Part shown: one piece after another, positions 24,600 to 34,891 of the stretch
How positions within the stretch are numbered: position 1 is the first letter of the stretch
Layout of the letters: every line of letters starts with the position of its first letter
Assembly (NCBI GenBank): GCA_038501785.1
Contig: JBAMJR010000140.1
Location: forward strand, 2,626,001 to 2,690,000
DNA: 64,000 nt
Reading direction: 5' to 3'
Origin: Myoxocephalus aenaeus
Lineage: Eukaryota; Chordata; Actinopteri; Perciformes; Cottidae
The notes under the pieces: model-generated
Told to the model about the DNA's origin: nothing
Database searches by the model: none
The model's input: the letters and a program-made list of their open reading frames with translations, nothing else
Made by a program: the position numbers and the translations under genes

Positions 24600-26560
24600 C
24601 GTTTTTCCGCCAGGCTGCGTGAGATTTGGTTAAGCCTGCCCGTGTCCCCCGCCGCGGCCCGAGGTCATGTCAGACGGATGGGTCGGCTAGATATGTAAAG
24701 CTGCTCCACGGATCCCCCGGCCTGGGGTCAAAGGAGAAGAGGGTCAGGCATGAGCTCGGCTCCTCTCTCAGGGTGACACCAGTCTGTAAATGGCATTAGC
24801 TCGGAGCATAACGCCACATCACTATTGCCCTTTTCTTTGCCCATGCTGAGGCTACGCTCAATTCGAGACCAATGTGAGGCGCATTAATTATGAATCCAGG
24901 AACCTGACTGTAATGTGATGGAAACTATACGTTTTTGAATGAAACGCGTGTCTGCGTGACTTTGCCGTCCGTTTCCTCTTTTTGTTATTCCTTCAGCCTT
25001 CAGCTTCCCTCCGCCCCACTGTGCGAGTTGACAGGGCTGTTCATTCCACTCGGGATAATGATGTGGACGCCATGAATTGTATTGGCAGCTGCCAATGTCG
25101 ATACAGCATTATGGAATGAACCAGTGTTTCACACAGTATCTTAATCTGATTTGCAAGGCCCCCACGCCCCCACCCCTCTGCTTCCTGGGCAGCCAGGATG
25201 CTGCGGGGTCGGCCAAAGTCGAGGAAACAAAGTGAATATAACGGACAGGATGCCCTTCTGCCGCTCACGAGGAGAGGCATCCAACGCGGACAGGAATCAA
25301 GATGGTGTGATTTTACGACTGGCGGAATGTAACCGGCATTTCTGACATTTGTTTTGCAAAGAGTGCAGCTTCTCCCGTGATTCTAGTATTCAACAGCCAA
25401 CCTTACGAACCTGAGTGATCCGCTGCGCACCCTTAGAAGCCGCAGCCTGCCATTGTACAACACATACAAAGGGCTGAGACATGGCTTTAACAAGCGTATT
25501 GTATTGCTCCTGCTGGCGCTGGTGTGCTGTGCATCAATCCCATGCAAATTGCCCTACTCTTTTTTTCCTTTTTTATTTTTTTTTAAAAGCACACCCAAAC
25601 ACCCTCCTTACCATACATACACACATAAACACACATAGCAGCACTCCCCCCCGCATCCCCTTACATGATATCATTAGCTATAAGCAATTGCCTGACAGGC
25701 AAGAGGCAGAGCGCCAGTATTTCTCTTCTTTTTTTTTCTTTTTCCTGCTGCACATAAATCTAAAGACCACATATGCTGCCGCGCAATTATTCCCCCGAAC
25801 ACGTCTCATTCTTTCTCTCGCTGCATGGCCTGAATCAATTAGTACAGGAGCGTTTAAGCTGCGGCACGTCGCCCCTTCCGTCTGTTTTAAGATAACCGGG
25901 GAGCTTTTAATTTTGGACCACTTTGCAATTGTGAGATGTAAAGGAGCTGACAGGCAGGGAATGGCTGTTATTTACAAGTATGGCACGACGGAGATGGTTT
26001 AGTATGCAGGCCGCCGCGTCTGTAACAATACAATTTCCTTTCGACAACAGGGTGATTTCCTCTTTGGGGAGCCAGCGCCGGCACGGGAGAAAAACCCACA
26101 CCGAGTCTTAAGGTTAGCTCTCGGAGGCGTTTGAATCGAGCAGTGTGTCCAATGTGACGGCGGGCCTTGAATCAGATGAGACAATGCAGCGGGGTTGTTG
26201 GTTTATTGGAGCGCTCACATGCAAGGACACACCGGTACGGCCACTCGCACAGAATGAAGTGTCGGTCGGTTGTGTCTTTATTTAGCCAGTCACAGTTTAA
26301 AAGAGGGATTGAGAGTGTCGGAGACAGCAAGAGAGAGAGGACTCTGCAGGGATTTGATCCTCTGCCACTGGGGTTACATGTGATTACAGAGGCGAGGGTC
26401 TTAATGAATACGCCATCCTTGGGCCGCTTCCATGATGCAGGGGCTTCTCAGAGTGCAGCGTACCTAATAATTGCTCCGTGTCACTGGAGCAGCTCAGGGT
26501 TTGGTTGCTTTGCTGAGGGGGAATTTAAGTGGAATTATTGAGGGAGGTAGACGAGTTATT
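24600..26560. other. Complex noncoding stretch, candidate regulatory DNA
   Basis: Almost 2 kb with little simple repeat (one pyrimidine-rich run at 25556-25585 and one near 25728), balanced composition and many short homeodomain-, E-box- and SOX-like motifs, for example near 24880, 25081-25096, 25660-25700 and 26020-26035. No open frame has a recognised domain. The texture matches vertebrate conserved noncoding elements, but conservation has not been observed. Confidence 0.35.
25081..25096. promoter_or_regulatory. 16-bp perfect palindrome: NFI-like half-sites around an E-box
   Basis: The palindrome attggcagctgccaat contains TTGGC and GCCAA, the two half-sites recognised by nuclear factor I proteins, separated by 4 rather than the canonical 5 bases, and a central CAGCTG E-box. 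The palindrome is read directly; protein binding is an inference. Confidence 0.35.
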
Positions 26561-26589
26561 AATACCCATTTCTATGAATTTACCGGCTG

Positions 26590-26650
26590 GTCTTTGGGAC
26601 TCAAACCAGCAACTTCACAATTACGAATGTGCATCTGTTAAACATTGCAG
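26590..26650 (-). repeat. Possible relic of a tRNA-derived SINE head
   Basis: On the minus strand, ggtttgagtccc is close to a tRNA B box, and the following 'cagcaacttcacaattac' order (plus strand) resembles fish SINE heads. The A box is not recognisable, so this is weak. Confidence 0.25.
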
Positions 26651-26885
26651 ATTTGGCATTGAGGATGAAATTGAAAACCAATTATATCTCTTACGCTCCA
26701 TTAAGTAGAACATTTAAATAATATACCAGGAAATCATCTTTTGAGATGGGAAACATATTAACAGTGTTCGAGTCAATGTGACGATGTTTGACGGGGGGTT
26801 TATAGTGTGTTTGGCTCGATACACACACACACGCGGCTCATCACTTAAATCCACTCGGTCCACCTGCGGTCACAATGGACTTTTC

Positions 26886-27170
26886 CTTCAGTCCCGCCCC
26901 TCGGACGCAGACTAGCCAATCAAAGCGTGGCCTCGGATCAGACAACTATCCAGCTGGCTTTCATAGACTCTATGGACGGTTTCAGATGTTCTTCATTTGC
27001 AGGCTGCTTCAGTGGATTTCGAGTTAGTGATACTCGTTGGAAGGAGTGTTTCTGAAACATTTTCTGCCTTAAACATTTGCAGGGTACGTTAGCTCATCAA
27101 TAACTAGCACTCCTATGCTACGCTAGCTAGTGAAGGTATCCTGCATGTATGCACATGCTGCCTTTGCTTG
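26886..27170 (+). repeat. Degenerate dispersed repeat, copy 2 (partner at 22640-22935)
   Basis: It shares gcagactagcc, agtgatactcgtt and the roughly 62-bp end block with copy 1. It also contains an insertion or extra segment (26960-27010) that copy 1 lacks. Non-coding. Confidence 0.7.
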
Positions 27171-28059
27171 ATATCGTTGCATTTTGGATGTTTTTGTGGC
27201 TGTGCGGGCGCTGTCCGGTGCTGAAGTCGTTTTCACCATTGCCTTGTGGTTACCTATATTTGAGTTATATATTTCCTTGAATAGGAATGTACTACTCAAC
27301 ATTCTTATTTATATAATATATAATAACATTTTACTTTTCAAACCATCGGTCCTTGATTTCAGATAGAAATAGACCATAAGCAGGCTTCTCATTTCTAACT
27401 GGACACAGGCGACGCTGCCAGATGGAATTTGGCTAGCTTGCTAATTAAGCCAACATCAGTTCTATGAGTAGGATATAAACGCTGTCTCTGTCTGACTCGT
27501 ATCAAAACGAGAAGCCTGTTAAAGTTAATGTATGCACTTAATAGCTGCATACAAGATGTCATGCTAAAAAGACTGAGGCTAAAATCCCATGCCCCATGCA
27601 GCCAAAAGTCAACAGGTCAATAAATGAATCCTTAGTTGTTCGAAGAGTTTTCAAACAGCATGTTTTACTCTTAACGTTACAAGAGAAAAGGCTTTCAGGA
27701 TAATGTGTTTGGCTGCGGCTGATGTGTGATGTTAGTGTCAACTTCCCAAATCCAATAAATGCAGGGCAGAGCAGCTCACAGTTAAGGGATTATGGCTAAT
27801 GCCCAAACATAATGTAACAGTACAGCAGAGCAGAGAGGAGTTTAAAAAGTCTGAAAACAGACTCAGGAATGTCAGTAACAGCCATATCCAGGCACGGCAA
27901 GTTCATTTACATAGTTCATTTACATAGCACATTTCAAGAGATAAGTAGGAGAAATAAAAGTTCATAAATGATGTGTTTAGTTAAAGGAAGTTTATAAAGA
28001 CACAAGTAGAAGGAAAACAGGATATTAAACAATATAAATGTGCAATTTCAGTGCAAATC
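27171..28059. other. AT-rich noncoding DNA
   Basis: No gene. A 13-bp unit gttcatttacata is tandemly duplicated at 27901-27926. The right part (27930-28059) may still be decayed 3' sequence of the neighbouring LINE, but no motif fixes that. Confidence 0.45.
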
Positions 28060-29240
28060 AAACAGCTTTCTTCTTCTTTGTGAGAATTCTAGCGGCATCC
28101 TTCTGAATATCCACGGCATTCATAATTGTAGAGTCAGATCTTGAGGGGTGAGTTGTCAACAAAGAGATGTTTTCCATAAACATTGCATTATAATTATCAC
28201 TGATATACCATTTTTGGATCAAAAGAAGATGCAAAGATGATCAGACACGTCTAAAGCCACTAAAAATATGACTTAAAGCTCCGACTGACGAGTAGGTCTA
28301 ATGTGTGCCTCTGGTTGTGTTCCAGGAGACATGTTGTCCAACGTTGTCAAATAAGTTATTTAACTCGGCCTGTGGGCGTCAATTGGATCGTCAATATGAA
28401 TGTTGAAACCCTCTGAGATACAAATCAAATAGATTCACAGCTCAGCAAATTCATCAATGAAATTAACTGAGCATTTTTGGGGTTTGTAAAAAACCAGCAG
28501 TAGAACAATGGGGGGACATCTCAGTACAACTGCAAGACATTCAAATGATGTGAAACCCCACATGGTGCCCGTCTGCAGTGCAGAATAAAACAGCTACTCC
28601 GCCGCCACTCTGGGGGCATCCCTGTAGTTAAAGATTGGGGTGGGCGGATTCAGTAAGAACCGCTGAGCGAGCAATATTTCAGTGAGGAATATGTAATTTA
28701 GTTTGTGATTAATATTCAAGTCATTTATTAGTGAAGACTTATTTAAAAGTGATTTCACATTAAGCACTGCGGCTTTTATGTTGTTTTTTTTGGACTGCGG
28801 GAGAACAGATATGTTACATGCACTAAGAGTATGTGTCGAGTACTGACAGCTGCACCTGGCAGAGATCCAAACAGGATTGGGATCATTTGTGAGGTGAGAA
28901 GGTCCTGGCTCTACATGAGCAGCAGAAGTGATGCACGGGGAACCGATCCCACTGGTGCCAGGGCCCCGGGGACCTCAATAATAGTGGGGCTGGTTATAAT
29001 GAGTAGACGTCGGGGAATTGTTTTGGCCGCGAGATGGAGAAACAGCTGTGTGGGCGATCCAATATGAAATGTTTTCAGACAGTAGCTCTGCATCCCGTTT
29101 GAATGGAGGCCGTCACTCCTGAATAAAGGCAGAAGCTCCCGCCTCCGACCAGCGCCGTCCGATGGGGAAGTGAGTGGAAGCACTGACGTAAAAGTGTAAC
29201 GGCAAAGGTTGGGGGTAGCTAGGCTGCTGACAACAAACAC
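28060..29240 (-). pseudogene. L2/CR1-type LINE relic: esterase end plus endonuclease domain
   Basis: Read on the minus strand, the order matches known vertebrate non-LTR elements. First comes RSDGLHSNG (29094-29120), like the DGLHPN motif that ends the ORF1 esterase. Then comes LNVKSLLNKSSLINDL...LNYIFLTE (about 28670-28790), the start of the apurinic-type endonuclease. Then GFNIHIDDP (28383-28411), the degraded GDFN motif lacking its catalytic Asp, and finally VSDHLCIFF (28220-28248), keeping the catalytic SDH. Several in-frame stops and frameshifts separate these blocks. No reverse transcriptase follows, so the copy is truncated at its 3' side near 28060. It is dead. L2 versus another CR1-superfamily clade cannot be decided from this part. 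Confidence 0.8.
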
Positions 29241-29461
29241 AAGGCTGTAATGGCGGGTGTTAATCCAATAAGAGGTAATTGTGTGCAGTTTAAAAGGGAA
29301 TGGACTGCATTCATCATGGTTATGTTTTATTGCTTATGACTTCACCGTTTCATTTGCCATTGCATAATGTTTTATTTCTCCATTCAATAGTTTTATAGTC
29401 TGGTTTTAATTCAGCAGTTTTGTTTATTTTTTTGTGCAAACAGGATTTATAAATTAGACAT

Positions 29462-29717
29462 CCTAAAATGTGGATAATGTTTAGGTTTGACCTCTTTAAT
29501 CAGACCATTTTTTGTTTTGTTTTTGAAAGTCCTTGTAAAGATTTTTAGACTTTATTTCTAAGGCTGCTGCAATCCATGTTTTTCTAATACAAATGTATGA
29601 AATGACAATGCTCCTGATGACAAATGATTCCCGTTTCGGTCGATGGAGCTCATTTGGATGCAACTGCATCGCTGCCAGGTGACGTGAGGAAGGACGTGCA
29701 GGAAGCCACACACCTGG
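29462..29717 (+). other. Noncoding element, copy 1 of a local duplicate pair
   Basis: It aligns colinearly with 31224-31545 through at least four blocks. 29462-29496 matches 31224-31258 at 30 of 35 positions (ending aggtttgacctctt). 29556-29610 matches 31347-31402 at roughly three quarters of positions (aggctgc-caat, tttttctaa, gatgaaa-gac-atg). Then follow a ctcattt...ggatgc...ggtgac block and a cca-cacctg block. No open frame is shared and neither copy resembles a transposon I know. It contains a TGACCT nuclear-receptor-type half-site in the best-kept block. Confidence 0.65.
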
Positions 29718-31223
29718 TTACATCAGACGAAGGAAGGCTGAATTAGCTTAACCCCTGAGTGTACTCAATTGAACAAGGATTTGTTTTATTGCGAAAGATT
29801 TCCACATTTCATTTGTGAGAGGTACAGTGAGTAGAAATAGTCTGGTTTTAGTCAGTTTTTTGCTGTTTTCTCTATTTTTTAAACTGCACCTCATGATGTA
29901 TGCATATGTCCAAAATATAAGAATGTAAATGAGATTTCAATAAAAAAAGAATCAGTCAGGAACAGCATCTAAAGATCTGACATACAGTAACAGTGTGCTG
30001 TTGTCTTCTTTGTGGGTCTTGTATTGTTCAGTCACCCCCCCCCCCCCAAACCTGATTCCAGTCTTGTTGCTTCCGTGTTGACGCTTGAAATAGCTTTGAC
30101 ATGAGAAGTGGAGAACCCAGCAACGTCACAGTGTCCGGGATATATTTGGGTCAGTTCAGGTCTCTGGCACAGAGGTGTGACATACCCCCGCTGTGCCAGA
30201 ACTGGCACGCTGCTGTGAGCGCCTCACCTTGCGCTCTGCCTACCGAGCTTCTCGGTGCAAGTCTGAAGTGTGACTCACCCGTGTGGAAAAATCACTTCCA
30301 CCAGAAACCCACGCTGCCTCCCGTCCTCGCCGTCTACTCCCCAGTTAATGTGCTGACACGGCCCGCAGAGTCCCCTCAGGGGGAAATACAGCATCTCCTG
30401 AGTCATCGCTCCACTTCTTTGTCCAAAAGCATGACATCGGGCCGAGACGTTCTTCGCTCCGACATGCTGGAAGCTCTAATGCCACGAGAAGGGTACGATC
30501 ATCAAAGCGGTCATTGCCTAAACGCTGCCGTTTCCTCCATGTTGCGGTGGAGGTTTTTTATTTATGAACGTGCTGAAATCTGCGTCTGGCCCGGCTCACC
30601 CTCTATCGACATGGCGTTGACATAAATCTAATCAGGAGGAACACGGTAGCTGTGTTCCTCCTGATTCCTGATACGGAGCATTATGCAGGAGCGTGATCCC
30701 ATCTAATTGAAAATGGAAATGAACCGCATGGAGAAGAAAAAAAGAAAAATGAAATTAAAGCGAGGGAGGTAAGCGCTGGCGCTTCCCCGAGGACGGCGAG
30801 CCACAAGGCACCAGCCTCGGTTACATAACTGTTTTCCCTCTGCTCCCCTGGCAAATAAATTAAAAACACACATCCACACGCACGAGCACAGACCGAACGC
30901 AATTAGGACTGAGGAAATAACAGGGAGTTAGAGTCTGTGGACGAGTGTTTCCATTAGTGCTAGCTTCTCTGCAACTGCAGCCACTGCGCCAGAATAACAC
31001 TGAGTCAGAGGAGTGTCCCTCAGAGAGCGGTTAGCCTGCTACTTACCGTTTATTTAGGCCATGATGGGGCGGCAAAACCACACTGGAAAGTTCTCTGTGC
31101 GCTCCTCCATGAAAATGTCCTCACAAGCATGGAGAAATGAAAGGTAGGTGGAAACCTAGATGTTACCAAATACCCGCATTTCATAGCTGGTTTATTAGAG
31201 CAGAGACGGATTTAGTGCCGTTG
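29718..31223. other. Noncoding DNA between the duplicate elements
   Basis: Holds a C13 run (30035-30047), a perfect hairpin (30630-30666) and complex sequence at 30100-30900. The 174-codon plus-strand frame at 30101-30625 has no recognised domain and codes no known motif. Confidence 0.45.
30630..30666. repeat. Perfect 15-bp inverted repeat with 7-nt loop
   Basis: The arm aatcaggaggaacac (30630-30644) is exactly reverse-complemented at 30652-30666. It is not followed by a T-run and sits in complex DNA. Origin unknown. Confidence 0.9.
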
Positions 31224-31545
31224 CCTAATATGAGGATCATTTATAGGTTTGACCTCTTAAATAGCTCGGGTGTTTATTCCCTTTTTTTGGGGTGGCCATA
31301 AAACAAGCTTGTGAAGACAAACACTGTTAAAGACACATGCCTTTCCTTCTTAGGCTGCAACAATTGTTATTTTTCTAATTACAAAAGGATGAAACGACGA
31401 TGGGAAAGGTGTTGCCCGTGGCAGCAGATGAATATCCCCCGCGTCCATCTCATTTAGGCCTTCGGATCGTAATTGGATGCCGGTGACCCCCGCGTACTCC
31501 CGCGTGACAGTAGTGGGAGCAGGTGTGGGGAAACCACGCACCTGC
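31224..31545 (+). other. Noncoding element, copy 2 of a local duplicate pair
   Basis: Partner of 29462-29717, in the same orientation and about 1.76 kb away. The spacing between the first two matching blocks differs (about 90 bp here, 60 bp in copy 1), so the cores are retained while linkers have changed. That is typical of old duplicated regulatory elements and also of old repeats. Confidence 0.65.
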
Positions 31546-32116
31546 AGCTGATCTCCTCATCACGGGAGCCTAATGGACAATCAGAGAGTTCATTTCGGGT
31601 GGTACGTGCTCAGAGCGAGGCGTCCACGTTTCAAGATCTCCGGGGGAAACTAGTTTTGTTAGTCGACTATAGCGGACCAGCTAAGGTGGTTTTGGATTTC
31701 CTGAAGGAGTTTGTTAGAGTTCGGGTTGGAGTAAATATAACCCTGTGACAGTGAAGCTGACTCAGTCGTTGATGACCGTACGATCACTTTTTCCCTTGTC
31801 CTCCACCCAGTGCTGTTACAGGAGTTTTTACTTTTTTAAGTTCACCCTATCTGCTCTCATAGTGACATTTTCAGCACCTGCAGGCAGCTTTTATCAGAAA
31901 AAAACCTCTAAAAACCAAATGCATGCAACCTGCCCAGCAAAACGAGAGGCAGACAGTTGAAGTTGGCAACTAGTGAACATAATGGAGCATTGACCAGCTA
32001 AATACATTCATCACATGCAATACAAATGTTGTGGAATGCTTTCAGTATGCTATGCTATGCTAATATCGCGATATTAATGTAGTATGGTGTTCATTACATT
32101 CTGCTGCCCTAAAGTA
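31546..32116. other. Noncoding DNA with a 16-bp palindrome
   Basis: Contains taatatcgcgatatta (32061-32076), a perfect palindrome, directly after three tandem tatgc units. No gene. Confidence 0.5.
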
Positions 32117-32139
32117 GGGGGGGGGGGGGGGGGGGGGGG
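32117..32139. repeat. Poly-G(23) tract
   Basis: 23 consecutive G: strong G-quadruplex potential and a likely point of sequencing or length error. Confidence 0.95.
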
Positions 32140-32513
32140 AGTTATTGCAGGTTTCCCACTGAAAATAAAGCAAATCTGTATTAAAATTATACACAAATAA
32201 AATGTTAATTTTCCATTTGTTGTAATGGCACAGATTTCTGAAAATGTCATCTACAATTAGACTACATATTTCACTCAACTCATCAGCTGTATAGAACATC
32301 GGCATATTCGGTGTGCAACATTGTCGAACACATTGGAACCATATGTTTTAGAAGACCTTTATTTTTAAGATAAAGTTAATTTCTCTCAAAGGACGTTTAA
32401 CTTTTTGATGGCTTATGTCAATAAACCTGAACCTTCTTTTTAGGTCAGGTCTGCAGTGGAAATGATACATATCTGGTTTTGGCTAAGAGAATGAATTTCA
32501 TCTGATGAAGGCT

Positions 32514-32516
<3 letters not shown>

Positions 32517-32569
<53 letters not shown>
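32517..32569. repeat. (GT)26 microsatellite
   Basis: Uninterrupted GT units on the plus strand. A complementary CA tract follows about 250 bp away. Confidence 0.97.
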
Positions 32570-32570
<1 letters not shown>

Positions 32571-32781
32571 CCTTGGCCAATGGACACTCCCTCTGACTAA
32601 CAGATCTCTCTCCCTCTTTAGCACTTCCTGTCCCTCCAAACCCTGCTCCCGGTGTCCTACCCCCATCCACCTTCCACCACCCACCTTTCTTTTTTTTCTC
32701 ATCCCCCATCCTCCTCTGAGTCACAGTGCCAGTATCCTGTGACACTTTCAGGATGATCACACAACCACCACCCTCCTCCCT

Positions 32782-32819
32782 CTCTTTCTTTCTTTCTTAT
32801 TTTCTTTCTCTCTCTCTCG

Positions 32820-32883
<64 letters not shown>
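32782..32883. repeat. Compound (CT/TTTC)n-(CA)31 microsatellite
   Basis: A pyrimidine-rich stretch (32782-32820) passes into about 31 uninterrupted CA units (32821-32883). Confidence 0.97.
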
Positions 32884-32886
<3 letters not shown>

Positions 32887-34129
32887 TCTGCTCACAGACT
32901 TGCCCAGTGTTAAGTCCCTGGCTTAGTCAGCTTCTGAGCAAAGCACAGGCCCTGCTGGGAAGGAGAGGCCAGGCAAGCCCCAACAGAATGCTAATGATGT
33001 CATTAACCTCCGGACTCCGGGGTCGGGGGGGAAAAGTGGCTGTGAAAGGCAAAGATCACGTCACTCTTTCACTACTCATTACATATTTACTATTAGACAT
33101 GCACACAGGTGCCTCACACAAATAGGCCTGTGTGGAAACGATAGGGTAAGCCTTTTTGATTCCATCAAAACGTAATGAGTGCACTGATTGCTGTACTTGG
33201 TTGGACACAAAATCTTTTGATTAAAGACTTGTCCAGCGTGCCGACTCCCTCAAATGGTGCTGTGCAAGAAGTGTCGGTGCACACAATCATTTTGTAATGA
33301 AAATCAGAAGAAGATGCATATTTATGGTTTTAACATTGTGCTATTAATACAAATACATAAATAAACAAAAACAATGTATTCAATGTGTTTTGCTAGGTGT
33401 TTGTCTAGTCATCTACTGTTTGAATCAATATAATTTATAAATTAACAATTAAATACAACGTTATAAAGTTACTACACTAAATCACATTACATCCACCAGA
33501 AACAAAAGCTACGATGGAATTCACCGAAATCTGCCAAGCTAGTTAGCTTTAGCAAGAGTTTAGCTGGAGCTGTTTTGTTTTGTTCTTCTCCGTCATGATT
33601 GGATTAAATTGTGTGGAATCACTAACTGTGTTACCAAGATGTCAGTTTATCAAAATGGGTAATTGTCATCAACGGACCACAGCTGGGCACAAATCAATAG
33701 GTTAATAAGTAAATTAAATTTTAGCTTTAGCTAACGTTAGCTGCTATCGCACCAGCTAGCTACAGCTTTCTAGCTTTAGCTGTCTAGCTGGCTGTGTGAA
33801 TGGTTTTTGAAAAAACTTCTTTGATATACATCTATATAAACATACATGAACAAGTCAGATTGTATTCATGTATATTTGATCAGTGGAATGACAAACACAA
33901 ACAACACTGGTTGATCTCCTATTAAGGAGACTCTATTATTGGTTTAAATATATAACTTGAACCTGAACAAAGACCCATTCCCACTAAGTCTTTCCTCAGG
34001 TGTGACAGCTTGCTTCAAAGCTTTCACTTACGTGAGATCATTTCTCTAAGCTCTCCTGCCCTTCTCCCACATGGCTTAAAAAAAACTACTCAAACTTGGA
34101 AACCTCGAGGGTCCTATGGAGCCGATGGC

Positions 34130-34131
<2 letters not shown>
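32884..34131. other. AT-rich noncoding DNA
   Basis: No gene. 33690-33790 is dominated by agctagcttt-like permutations, a low-complexity feature of decayed percomorph repeats. Confidence 0.5.
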
Positions 34132-34198
<67 letters not shown>

Positions 34199-34209
34199 CG
34201 TGTGTGTGA
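34132..34209. repeat. (GT)n microsatellite with a (CG)n interruption
   Basis: About 27 GT units, then gcgcgcgcg, then more GT. Alternating purine-pyrimidine throughout, with strong Z-DNA potential. Confidence 0.97.
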
Positions 34210-34587
34210 GAAACGCAAGATCGCATGACAGAGCCCTAACGTGACCGTTAAATTGCAAAATGTCATCTTCAATACTTTTGGAATTTCTTGAACTGTAACC
34301 GAAAAAATAAATAAGATGAGCTTTGCACCATGTGTTAGTGTTTGTTGGGATTTCCCCATTGTCAGAGGAATACGACAGCAGTGTACCTGCTCACAGATTA
34401 ACCTTCAGGATGTTTTTCAGACATTCTGTCTCCACCCCCACTGTCCTGCTCACTGTATTGCTGCTATATCCACTCTCGCAGGACATTTCCCATGCAGGGA
34501 TATAAGTGTAGGGGTGGGGGGGTCACATTAGGCTTCAGCTAATCGGGTCATCGATGTCAGCTGACCGGATGAACATCTGTCCAGTGA

Positions 34588-34602
34588 CACACACACACAC
34601 AG
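34588..34602. repeat. Short (AC)n tract
   Basis: About 7 AC units. Confidence 0.9.
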
Positions 34603-34692
34603 ACACAATTTGCATGTACGCAAATAAACACATGGACTCAGCACATGTGAGTTCCACCTCGAACATGTAAAATTGGATAACATACAGTATGC

Positions 34693-34731
34693 AAACACAC
34701 ACACACACACACACACGCGCACACACACACA
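34693..34731. repeat. (AC)n microsatellite with a GCGC interruption
   Basis: CA units interrupted by gcgc, the same kind of interruption as in the tract at 34132. Confidence 0.95.
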
Positions 34732-34838
34732 GCAGGAGGAAGAGGAAGTGGCTGCCAAGGAGGTGGGAGATGAGTGGGTACTAAGCAAACAACACTTAGA
34801 GCAGGAAGTCCCTATAGGAAGGTTTGCTTGGAGGAAGG

Positions 34839-34840
<2 letters not shown>

Positions 34841-34889
<49 letters not shown>
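34841..34889. repeat. (GT)24 microsatellite
   Basis: Uninterrupted. It lies about 110 bp from the complementary AC tract at 34693-34731. Confidence 0.97.

Positions 34890-34891
<2 letters not shown>

Noticed and set aside
28911..29240. Host gene encoding a lipase/esterase-like end
   Set aside because: The DGLH motif is followed by LINE endonuclease motifs on the same strand, so it belongs to the retrotransposon relic.
30101..30625. 174-codon plus-strand open frame
   Set aside because: No known motif. It lies in GC-balanced complex noncoding DNA where long frames occur by chance.
32117..32139. Assembly gap filled by a homopolymer
   Set aside because: Possible, but flanking sequence is normal and similar runs occur elsewhere, so it was kept as a repeat with a caution on length.
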